Assembly: GCA_027068245.1 (NCBI GenBank)
Contig: JAMOUF010000322.1
Location: forward strand, 1 to 5,194
From: Campylobacterales bacterium
GTDB taxonomy: Bacteria; Campylobacterota; Campylobacteria; Campylobacterales; Nitratiruptoraceae
Reading direction: 5' to 3'
Length of the DNA: 5,194 bases
A model generated the notes under the pieces. The model was not told the DNA's origin, searched no databases, and saw nothing but the letters and a program-made list of their open reading frames with translations. The position numbers and the translations under genes were made by a program. Positions 1-5,194 of this stretch are shown piece by piece (position 1 is the stretch's first letter; each line of letters begins with the position of its first letter).

Positions 1-577
1 TCAAAAAGCCGGCCACCGTTCCCAAAGAAAACATCACGGGTATGGTCGAAAGCCCAAATATCAGCATCACCACCGCACCCCAAAACGGGCTGCCGGTAGC
101 CGCTGCGGAAGCGGCAAAAAAGTATACCAGCCCACAGGGTAAAAACCCGTTTAACATACCCAGCAGAAAAAAACTCGTAAGGGATTTGGAGTGAATCAGC
201 CTGGAGAAGGCCTCTTTGAAAAAAGGGAGTTTTGAGATATTGGCCTCTATGGAGGTCAGAAACTTCAAGTTTCCGGATAGGGAAAGCCCCATCAAAATCA
301 TAAAAACCCCGATTAAAAGATACAAAGAGCCGTGAAGAGTTTTGGAAATCAGCATAATGGAGCCCAGATATCCGAAAACCGCCCCGATTATCATATATGA
401 GGTGACCCTGCCAAGATTGTAGGCAAGGTGTGCCGCCCCTCCCCAGAGCTTACCTTTCGTGGGGTCCACTTTGGCCGTGGTATATGCTATGACAAAGCCT
501 CCGCACATTCCCACGCAGTGTCCCAGACTGCCTAAAAAGGCAACCGTGACAATACTTAAAAAATCTATCGTATCTAT
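1..577 (-). CDS. TauE/SafE-type (COG2836) inner-membrane protein, putative copper/cbb3-oxidase-related transporter; 3' end beyond the window
   Basis: Partial: 192 residues are visible and the frame is still open at the left edge. The N-terminal membrane segment (about residues 6-32) contains GHCVGMCGG (H20, C21, M24, C25). YNLGRVTSY follows at 53-61, hydrophobic segments at about 60-77 and 83-100, then NGFLPCGLVY at 143-152 with the start of another helix, and a further helix at about 166-185. These motifs characterise the COG2836 branch of the TauE/SafE/DsbD-like membrane family. Members are often encoded near cbb3 cytochrome-oxidase assembly genes; the substrate is not firmly established and the 'sulfite exporter' label is by homology only. 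The paired Cys/Met/His in the first helix would suit a soft metal such as Cu(I), which is inference. The gene follows the copper-receptor-like gene by 9 bases and shares its frame. The start is odd: no ATG, GTG or TTG precedes the first motif, and ATA at 575-577 is best placed behind the ribosome-binding site. Family call is strong; function and start are less certain. Confidence 0.85.
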   Translation of the reverse strand, partial: MDTIDFLSIVTVAFLGSLGHCVGMCGGFVIAYTTAKVDPTKGKLWGGAAHLAYNLGRVTSYMIIGAVFGYLGSIMLISKTLHGSLYLLIGVFMILMGLSLSGNLKFLTSIEANISKLPFFKEAFSRLIHSKSLTSFFLLGMLNGFLPCGLVYFFAASAAATGSPFWGAVVMLIFGLSTIPVMFSLGTVAGFL

Positions 578-583
578 ATCGCT

Positions 584-589
584 CTCCTA
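584..589 (-). promoter_or_regulatory. Shine-Dalgarno site that decides the ATA start of the TauE/SafE gene
   Basis: On the minus strand TAGGAG overlaps the TAG stop of the receptor gene. It is followed by six bases (AGCGAT) and then ATA at 577-575, which is ideal start spacing. No ATG, GTG or TTG lies in this frame between the receptor stop and the GHCVGMCGG motif. Overlap of the site with the upstream stop suggests translational coupling of the two membrane proteins. The motif is seen directly; the use of ATA is inferred. Confidence 0.6.
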
Positions 590-2644
590 AAACCTTATAT
601 TCAGATTGGCGTAGAGATATCGTCCGGGCTCGTTGATTAACACGGGCTCTTTACCGCCTATGAGGGATCTGCCTACATAGGTGTTGTTAAGGGCGTATGT
701 CTTGTCGAACAGGTTGTCAACCCCTATATTTAGCGTAACATATCTGTTTATACGCCTTGAGCCTTTTACGTTTACTACACCCCAGCCCCCAAGTTCTCTC
801 TCTCCGTTGTCACTGTCAACCTCTTTATAGCTGTCGCTTAAAAGAGCCTCTATCATACCAAAATTTTCCCCATCCTCATAGCTTAAAGCCAATCTTCCCC
901 TAAGAGGCGGAATCATAGCCATATCCTTATCTGTCTGAGAATCGATAAGGTCCTCTTTCTCACCCCTTTGATAGGCGGCTGAAGCCTCCGCAAGCCAATA
1001 GTCGCCGATAGGCACGTTGAAACTTACGTCAAAACCATAAATTTTTGCGTCTATGTTGGTCCAGGTCAAATAGTATTTTTTAGGATCTTTGTTTCCCTTA
1101 TTTGTCTTGTATGCGTAAATATAGTCTTTGACCTTGCTGTAAAAAGCGTTTGCTTTTATGCCAAAATTCTCATACTCTTTCTCTATACCGATATCCAGTT
1201 CCCGGTTTTTGCTCTCTTTCAAATCCGGATTGCCCTTTCTTGTCCAGTTTCCTTTCATAAATCCTATAAAATAGAGCTCCTGTGCGTCCGGAACCCTGAC
1301 ACCCTGCCCAAGAGCGGCGTAAACTTTGGTGCTATCGTCAATCTTGTAGTCAAGCACCACGTTTGCGCTTACATCGTCAAAATTTCTGGAGGTTTTGTTC
1401 TTGTAATAGTTTTGAATGGCGGCTATGTTTTTTATGGTCGGGTCGTTAAGGTTTCTCGCGTCGATATCGGTATTGTCGTATCTGGCACCGAATCTCACGG
1501 TCAGTTTGTCGAAACTCTTCTTCGCCTTCAAAAAAAGCGCGCCGTTTGTGGTATCCACGTTTGGGATTCTAACCTGTTTCGGTTTTTTGGAAGGCTCGGC
1601 CAGACAGACACCATTCCAGATTCTCTCACTTCCGTCCAGTCCCACACTCCATAAAATATCGGCGGCCTCGAAATCATCTTTGAGTTTCACACCTTTGACA
1701 TAACTGTCTACGTGGTGAGTTCTGTAAAGCATAGGGTTTTTTGCCGCGTTTCTAAACTTGGTTCCCATATCGTGAACCACGCTGGAGTAGTATCCTTGCA
1801 GGGTCAATTTTTTACCTAAAAAATCTTTTATGCCATACTCCGAATTCACTGAAAGCGTCTTATCCAGCTGGGCGTCCATCTGAAAAGCCGGATATAGCAC
1901 ATCGGTGGCTTTATCACCCATCAAAGAGAGTTTTATATACTGCTTGTCGTCGATATCGTATCTGGTTTTTACGTTTACGGTGCTGCGATGGTAGGCTTTT
2001 ATATCTTTATATTTTTCCTGATAGGCATAAGGGTCGTCTTTTCCAAGCTGTATCCAGTTTTGCTCCACCAGTGTATGTCCGTCACCATCCTCGTACTGGT
2101 CGGAACTTTCCGAAGAGCCGCTTACGGAGACCTTGAGCTTCTCATCCCCGGCATAAAGGTAGAACGAACCCTTTTTATAATCAAAGCTTCCGCCGATTAG
2201 GTTAAATTCCCCGCCAAATCCCTCTTTTGGCTCTTTAGTCTTCACCTTTATGGCGCCTCCCATGGAACCGAAATTCTCCACGTCAAAAGGTCCCTCCACC
2301 ACCTCTATGGATTCGATATCGGTAGGAGAGATATGCATGGCCGGAGGGTCCATTCTGTTGGGACAGGCCCCGTAAATCTTGGCTCCGTCTATCAAAAAGT
2401 TGATATCGTCTCTTTTAAAACCTCTTAACACTATGTCGTTTCCGATAGCTGAGGCTCTTACCATATTTATCTCAGGCAGGAACTCCTGAAGAATCTGTGC
2501 CAGATCCTGCTGTCTGGTAAAAGATATCTCATCTTTGGATAACTCGCTTTGAACCTCGTCCTCTATGATGACTTTCTCTATATTGATGGAAGATGCAAGT
2601 AGGATTGAGCTAAAAGCAACCGAAATCAGCGATAGTTTTTTCAT
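587..2644 (-). CDS. TonB-dependent outer-membrane receptor, OprC/NosA-like, probable copper uptake
   Basis: Complete, 685 residues, usual length for the family. A signal peptide covers residues 1 to about 19 (MKK, hydrophobic stretch, LLASS). A TonB-box-like segment IEKVIIEDE lies at about 22-30. The plug domain runs from about 40 to 137 and contains IVLRGFKRDDINFLIDG (71-87) and IESIEVVEGPFDVENFGSMGG (about 110-130). The remainder is a 22-strand-type beta-barrel, with NLFDKTY near the C-terminus (residues 644-650) and a terminal Phe, the usual outer-membrane assembly signal. In the plug, C94-P-N-R-M98-D-P-P matches the CxxxM half of the copper site reported for Pseudomonas OprC. H291-D-M293 in the barrel matches the HxM half. 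Energy would come from TonB-ExbBD, not encoded here. The ATG at 2642-2644 is preceded by AAAAGGCGG. The gene appears to head its own transcription unit after a 132-base gap. Receptor class is certain; copper as substrate is inferred from motifs and neighbour. Confidence 0.93.
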   Translation of the reverse strand: MKKLSLISVAFSSILLASSINIEKVIIEDEVQSELSKDEISFTRQQDLAQILQEFLPEINMVRASAIGNDIVLRGFKRDDINFLIDGAKIYGACPNRMDPPAMHISPTDIESIEVVEGPFDVENFGSMGGAIKVKTKEPKEGFGGEFNLIGGSFDYKKGSFYLYAGDEKLKVSVSGSSESSDQYEDGDGHTLVEQNWIQLGKDDPYAYQEKYKDIKAYHRSTVNVKTRYDIDDKQYIKLSLMGDKATDVLYPAFQMDAQLDKTLSVNSEYGIKDFLGKKLTLQGYYSSVVHDMGTKFRNAAKNPMLYRTHHVDSYVKGVKLKDDFEAADILWSVGLDGSERIWNGVCLAEPSKKPKQVRIPNVDTTNGALFLKAKKSFDKLTVRFGARYDNTDIDARNLNDPTIKNIAAIQNYYKNKTSRNFDDVSANVVLDYKIDDSTKVYAALGQGVRVPDAQELYFIGFMKGNWTRKGNPDLKESKNRELDIGIEKEYENFGIKANAFYSKVKDYIYAYKTNKGNKDPKKYYLTWTNIDAKIYGFDVSFNVPIGDYWLAEASAAYQRGEKEDLIDSQTDKDMAMIPPLRGRLALSYEDGENFGMIEALLSDSYKEVDSDNGERELGGWGVVNVKGSRRINRYVTLNIGVDNLFDKTYALNNTYVGRSLIGGKEPVLINEPGRYLYANLNIRF

Positions 2645-2670
2645 ATTCCGCCTTTTGTAGTTTTAAGGAA

Positions 2671-2677
2671 ATTATTA
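2671..2677 (-). promoter_or_regulatory. candidate -10 element for the receptor gene
   Basis: TAATAAT on the minus strand lies 27 bases before the receptor ATG, which would give a leader of about 20 bases holding the AAAAGGCGG ribosome-binding site. No convincing -35 box sits 17 bases upstream, where the sequence is AT-rich; AT-rich -35 regions are common in Campylobacterota sigma-70 promoters. A second -10-like string, TATAGAT at 2692-2698, is an alternative. I see no clear Fur-, CueR- or CsoR-type operator. Weak evidence. Confidence 0.25.
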
Positions 2678-2707
2678 CAAAGAAGTGTTAAATCTATATT
2701 AAGAAGA

Positions 2708-2724
2708 TGCTCCAAAAAGGAGCA
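2708..2724 (-). terminator. small hairpin, possible terminator of the purA-carA operon
   Basis: A perfect 6-bp inverted repeat, TGCTCC / GGAGCA, encloses a 5-base loop (TTTTT on the minus strand). It starts 53 bases after the stop of the coiled-coil gene, where an operon-ending signal would be expected. What follows on the minus strand is TCTTCTTAATAT, pyrimidine- and T-rich but not a clean T-run, so intrinsic termination would be weak. It lies just upstream of the receptor's -10-like strings, so it could instead be a leader or regulatory hairpin. Confidence 0.3.
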
Positions 2725-2776
2725 AGAGTGAAGCTGGCATTTTTAGTTTAACTTAGAATCGTTAATGGAAGGTAAA

Positions 2777-3007
2777 CTACTTTTTGCCACACTTCACAAG
2801 TTCGATATTTTTAATACTCTCAAGCCTTTTGAGGATATTTTCCAGTTCGCTGATGTTTTTTTGGCACTCCTCCTCAAGCCTCGCCTTCTTCTCCTGAACT
2901 ATCTTTATCTGTTTCTCTATCTCCTCGATGGGAATCCTGCAATCTTTTGCCGCCTCTTCCTCTTTTTGAAGAACCCACTCCGTAATCTTTCTCATAAACT
3001 CTAACAT
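2777..3007 (-). CDS. small coiled-coil protein of unknown function, last gene of the carA operon
   Basis: 76 residues, complete; I do not recognise the family. The protein is mostly charged helix. Residues 1-20 form an amphipathic helix, and after a CRIP turn (23-26) residues 27 to about 68 show heptad-like hydrophobic spacing (I27, I30, I34, V37, L44, I52, L55, L62, I65) typical of a coiled coil. No signal peptide or membrane segment is present, so it is probably cytoplasmic. Three cysteines, C23, C48 and C73, are evenly spaced 25 residues apart. The start ATG overlaps the carA stop (ATGTTAG, 7 bases shared) and lies four bases after a strong AAAGGAGG, indicating translation coupled to carA. 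Met5 is an alternative start but sits 16 bases from that site. The strong ribosome-binding site and tight overlap argue for a real gene; function is unknown. Confidence 0.75.
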   Translation of the reverse strand: MLEFMRKITEWVLQKEEEAAKDCRIPIEEIEKQIKIVQEKKARLEEECQKNISELENILKRLESIKNIELVKCGKK

Positions 3008-4137
3008 TTTTCCTCCTTTATCAGTTTGGTGAACTCTTTGAAAATATATTGGCTGTCATGGGGCCCGGGACTGGCTTCTGGATGGTGCTGCACGCTGAAA
3101 ATCGGCTCGTTTTCATATACGATACCCTCGATGGTCCCGTCAAAGAGGTTTTTATGGGTGACTTTCGCGATTTCCTCGATCTGGGGAGGCACATTGTAGT
3201 TATGGTTTTGGGCAGTTATCTCCACCCGGCCGTCTCTTTGGTTTTGAACCGGATGGTTTCCTCCGTGATGGCCAAATTTAAGTTTGAAGGTTGGGTATCC
3301 GTGGGAGATACTAAGCAGCTGATGCCCCAGGCATATGCCAAACATGGGAATCCTGGCCTCAATCAGCCTCTTAATCTTTTTGTGAATCTTTTTAAGTATC
3401 AGCGGATCACCAGGACCGTTGGATAGAAACACCCCATCGACCAGACCTTTTTCATAATCCTCCACTATCTTGTCGGCATCGAAGGTATGCGGCAAAACCT
3501 CCACCTCCAGATTGGCCTCAACAAGGTTGTTCAGAATATTTCTTTTTACCCCAAAATCGAGCACATATATCTTCGCAACCGCCGGGGGCGGCTCTTTGTA
3601 TCTGAAATTTACCGCGTCATATGTGGCGCTTTTGTGTATATACGGTCTTTTAGTGGAGACCTCTTTGATATAATCAATCTCCTCGATTCTTGGAGCGGCC
3701 TTTAAAAGCTTCTCAAGCTCGGCCCTGTCATCAATCTCGGTGGAGGCTATCATCATACAGGAGCCCCCGTCTCGGATACTTTTAGTCAAAAACCTGGTAT
3801 CCACATCGCAAATACCCATAACGCCGAACTCTTTCAACAGCTCATCCAGACTTTTTTGGGCCCTGAAATTGGAGTATCTTTTCTGATACTCTCTTACTAT
3901 GACCCCTTTGGCCCAGGCCCTCTTGCTCTCCATATCCTCATCGTTTACCCCCACATTGCCGATCTCAGGCATCGTAAAGGTGATAAACTGTCCCGCGTAG
4001 CTTGGGTCCGTCACAATCTCCTGATATCCGGTCATCGAGGTGTTAAACACTATCTCACCGGTTTTCGTTCCCTCCGCTCCGAAACTTCTGCCCTCCAAAA
4101 AAATTCCGTTTTCCAGGTAGAGCCAAACCTTTTTCAT
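3001..4137 (-). CDS. carA: carbamoyl-phosphate synthase small (glutaminase) subunit
   Basis: 378 residues, complete (E. coli CarA has 382). It hydrolyses glutamine and passes ammonia to the large subunit CarB, forming carbamoyl phosphate for pyrimidine and arginine synthesis in the cytoplasm. The N-terminal CPSase_sm_chain domain (about 1-150) shows NTSMTGYQEIVTDPSY (32-47) and CDVDTRFLTKSIR (110-122). The class I glutamine amidotransferase domain (about 190-375) shows LSNGPGDP (238-245), the nucleophile elbow GICLGHQ with Cys269, KFGHHGGNHPV (287-297), AQNHNYNV (309-316) and QHHPEASPGPHDS (350-362), whose His352 and Glu354 complete the triad. All catalytic residues are present, so it should be active. 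The start ATG overlaps the TGA of the DUF507 gene (ATGA, 4 bases), a classic coupled junction. The stop is overlapped by the next small gene. carB is not adjacent. Confidence 0.98.
   Translation of the reverse strand: MKKVWLYLENGIFLEGRSFGAEGTKTGEIVFNTSMTGYQEIVTDPSYAGQFITFTMPEIGNVGVNDEDMESKRAWAKGVIVREYQKRYSNFRAQKSLDELLKEFGVMGICDVDTRFLTKSIRDGGSCMMIASTEIDDRAELEKLLKAAPRIEEIDYIKEVSTKRPYIHKSATYDAVNFRYKEPPPAVAKIYVLDFGVKRNILNNLVEANLEVEVLPHTFDADKIVEDYEKGLVDGVFLSNGPGDPLILKKIHKKIKRLIEARIPMFGICLGHQLLSISHGYPTFKLKFGHHGGNHPVQNQRDGRVEITAQNHNYNVPPQIEEIAKVTHKNLFDGTIEGIVYENEPIFSVQHHPEASPGPHDSQYIFKEFTKLIKEEKC
3012..3019 (-). promoter_or_regulatory. strong Shine-Dalgarno site inside the 3' end of carA
   Basis: AAAGGAGG on the minus strand lies within the last carA codons (reading IKEE), four bases before the ATG of the 76-residue gene. 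The spacing is slightly short, but the match to the 16S tail is strong. It supports Met1 rather than Met5 as the start and is the main evidence that this small gene is translated. Confidence 0.6.
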
Positions 4138-4688
4138 AAAAGCATCCCTCTTCTTCTAAGTTCATCTTCAAACAGCCTCTGATATACCAGCTCGAACTCC
4201 TCGGTTCCCGGTATAAGCCTCTTTTTGTAACTCTCTATCTTCTCTATCACGATATCCTCTATCTCGTCGTAACTTTTTATATATCCGGTTATGGCGTCGT
4301 AGATGATGTTTTTGACCTTGTTGTCGCCAACGTCGTAGTTTATCAAATCCTCGTCGTAAAGTTTTTTTAAAATCTTATGGGCCATATCGTTGTATTTATC
4401 CTCATAATCGAGTATAACGCCATATTCTGGTGCCAGCCTCTTTTTTATCATCCAAAAGAGCTGTTTGGCGTCAGCCAGGGTGAGCTCTATCTCCTCCTCG
4501 TTCTCCTCTATCAGCTGGCGCACCTTCTCATCCAACGCCGCCTCTTTTTTAAGTTCGGCCTCTATAACCTCCTGGGCGGCTTTTATAACCGGTTCTATCC
4601 CGGCCGTAAAGGTAACCAGCCCGCTTTTTAGCAGGTCAATAGCCACCTTGTTCGCCACATAGGGGGCGTGCGGGAGCCTAAGTCTCAT
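4134..4688 (-). CDS. DUF507 family protein, function unknown
   Basis: 184 residues, complete, rich in helix and charge, with no signal peptide or membrane segment: a soluble cytoplasmic protein. It begins MRLRLPHAPYVANK and ends in the family-like pattern of PGTEEFELVY followed by FEDELRRRGM, which I recognise as DUF507; no biochemical role is known to me. The two halves resemble each other: residues 10-67 align without gaps to 101-158, so the protein looks like a tandem duplication of a roughly 90-residue unit. The start ATG is preceded by TAAGGAG five bases upstream, which overlaps the purA stop codon. Its own TGA overlaps the carA start in ATGA. Its position between two nucleotide-biosynthesis genes, with coupled translation, suggests a housekeeping role, but nothing in the sequence shows a catalytic site. 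Confidence 0.85.
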   Translation of the reverse strand: MRLRLPHAPYVANKVAIDLLKSGLVTFTAGIEPVIKAAQEVIEAELKKEAALDEKVRQLIEENEEEIELTLADAKQLFWMIKKRLAPEYGVILDYEDKYNDMAHKILKKLYDEDLINYDVGDNKVKNIIYDAITGYIKSYDEIEDIVIEKIESYKKRLIPGTEEFELVYQRLFEDELRRRGMLL

Positions 4689-4700
4689 AAACTCTCCTTA
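4689..4700 (-). promoter_or_regulatory. Shine-Dalgarno site of the DUF507 gene overlapping the purA stop
   Basis: On the minus strand TAAGGAGAGTTT leads directly into the ATG at 4688. The TAA is the purA stop and AAGGAG is the ribosome-binding site with five-base spacing. Ribosomes finishing purA end on the initiation site of the next gene, favouring coupled translation. It also fixes the start of the DUF507 gene. Confidence 0.7.
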
Positions 4701-5194
4701 TCTTATAATTGTATCGTTTCTATCCGGACTTGTGGAGATAATCGAGATTTTCGTCTCCACCAGCTCCTCTAAAACCTCTATATATGTTTTGGCCTCCAAA
4801 GGCAGGTCCTCGTATCTTCTCACACCCTTTACACTATCCCAGCCATCCAGCTCTATGTAGATTGGCTCCACGTTTTCCAAATCACTCGGCACATAGTCGA
4901 TTTTTTCTCCCTCATACTCATAGGCGGTGCAGACCTTTATCTTTTTGAATCCGTCCAAAACGTCCAGTTTCATCAAGGCCATCTCGTCACACCCATTGAG
5001 CCTGCATGCGTATTTGGCGGCCACCGCGTCAAACCAGCCGCATCTTCTCTCTCTGCCGGTGGTTGTGCCAAACTCATGGCCCTGCTCTCTTAGCCTCTTT
5101 CCGTCCTCTCCAAAATCCTCGGTTGGAAAAGGTCCATTACCCACCCTTGTGGCATAGGCCTTGGCGATACCGGTGACTTTGCCTATATCTTTGG
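4698..5194 (-). CDS. purA: adenylosuccinate synthetase, C-terminal part (5' end beyond the window)
   Basis: The last 164 residues are visible and the frame stays open to the right edge, so the start and the N-terminal P-loop are missing; full-length relatives are about 415-430 residues. The enzyme joins IMP and aspartate using GTP, the first committed step to AMP, in the cytoplasm. Visible family motifs are [12 protein letters not shown] at the beginning, [20 protein letters not shown] (the aspartate- and IMP-binding loop region), the guanine-recognising [15 protein letters not shown], and the C-terminal VRRYEDLP and STSPDR. These match PurA throughout with no gap or frameshift. A GTG at 5142-5144 is internal (the V of [10 protein letters not shown]), not the start. 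The TAA stop forms part of the ribosome-binding site of the downstream DUF507 gene, which begins nine bases later, so purA is the upstream member of the purA-DUF507-carA unit seen here. Confidence 0.97.
   Translation of the reverse strand, partial: KDIGKVTGIAKAYATRVGNGPFPTEDFGEDGKRLREQGHEFGTTTGRERRCGWFDAVAAKYACRLNGCDEMALMKLDVLDGFKKIKVCTAYEYEGEKIDYVPSDLENVEPIYIELDGWDSVKGVRRYEDLPLEAKTYIEVLEELVETKISIISTSPDRNDTIIR

Noticed and set aside
506..514. GTG (512-514) or ATG (506-508) as the start of the TauE/SafE gene
   Set aside because: Both fall inside the GHCVGMCGG motif and would remove most of the first membrane helix. Neither has a ribosome-binding site, whereas TAGGAG is correctly spaced for the ATA at 575-577.
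575..589. Readthrough of the receptor's TAG to make a receptor-TauE fusion
   Set aside because: The frames are indeed continuous, but an outer-membrane barrel ending in the assembly-signal Phe would not sensibly be fused to an inner-membrane protein. A ribosome-binding site at the junction explains separate initiation.
2699..2740. Minus-strand 13-codon frame as a real small gene
   Set aside because: It has no ribosome-binding site, the length is within chance expectation, and it overlaps the hairpin; kept only as a low-interest note.
2745..2753. AGTT-T-AACT palindrome as an operator
   Set aside because: A 4-bp AT-rich arm length is expected by chance in such sequence, and it lies far from the -10-like strings of the receptor gene.
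2995..3007. Met5 as the start of the small coiled-coil gene
   Set aside because: It would lie about 16 bases from the AAAGGAGG site with no other ribosome-binding site nearby; Met1 at four bases is more plausible.
3049..3426. Plus-strand 125-codon open frame inside carA
   Set aside because: It is antisense to the conserved amidotransferase domain, has no recognisable domain, and is explained as the shadow of a strongly constrained coding strand. The same holds for the plus-strand frames within the receptor, DUF507 and purA genes.
4698..5144. A separate 148-residue protein starting at GTG 5142-5144
   Set aside because: The frame continues upstream to the window edge with conserved PurA residues ([12 protein letters not shown]), so this is an internal codon of a truncated purA.

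Overview
The window looks like a chromosomal segment of a Campylobacterota (epsilonproteobacterial) genome. The inference rests on three things seen in the sequence: protein-level character (lysine-, glutamate- and isoleucine-rich, with frequent ATA, AGA and AGG codons), moderate GC, and the tight gene order purA - DUF507 - carA. I associate that order with this phylum from memory; no database was searched. Every gene I can support lies on the minus strand, so the window reads biologically from right to left. Nothing resembles an insertion sequence, phage gene, tRNA, rRNA or CRISPR array.

Right part (5194 down to 2777), nucleotide-biosynthesis operon. It holds the C-terminal 164 residues of adenylosuccinate synthetase (purA, cut by the window edge), a 184-residue DUF507 protein, a complete carbamoyl-phosphate synthase small subunit (carA) and a 76-residue coiled-coil protein of unknown function. 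The junctions are a 9-base gap, a 4-base ATGA overlap and a 7-base overlap, so the four genes are almost certainly co-transcribed and partly translationally coupled. The operon supplies one step of purine synthesis (IMP to adenylosuccinate) and the glutaminase half of carbamoyl-phosphate synthesis for pyrimidines and arginine. The large subunit, carB, is not adjacent.

Middle (2776 to 2645), a 132-base intergenic gap. It carries a small perfect hairpin and AT-rich -10-like elements. It probably ends the first operon and starts the second, but the signals are weak.

Left part (2644 to 1), a probable copper-handling pair. A complete 685-residue TonB-dependent outer-membrane receptor carries both halves (CxxxM in the plug, HxM in the barrel) of the copper-binding signature described for Pseudomonas OprC/NosA. 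Directly after its stop codon, in the same frame, comes the first 192 residues of a TauE/SafE-type (COG2836) inner-membrane protein with the GHCxGMCGG and NGxLPCGLVY motifs. Relatives of this protein are often found beside cbb3-oxidase assembly genes. The two would fit an outer- plus inner-membrane copper route feeding cuproenzymes such as cbb3 oxidase or N2O reductase; this is inference. The most unusual feature is that the inner-membrane gene has no ATG, GTG or TTG start in the right place. A well-placed Shine-Dalgarno sequence points to an ATA codon.
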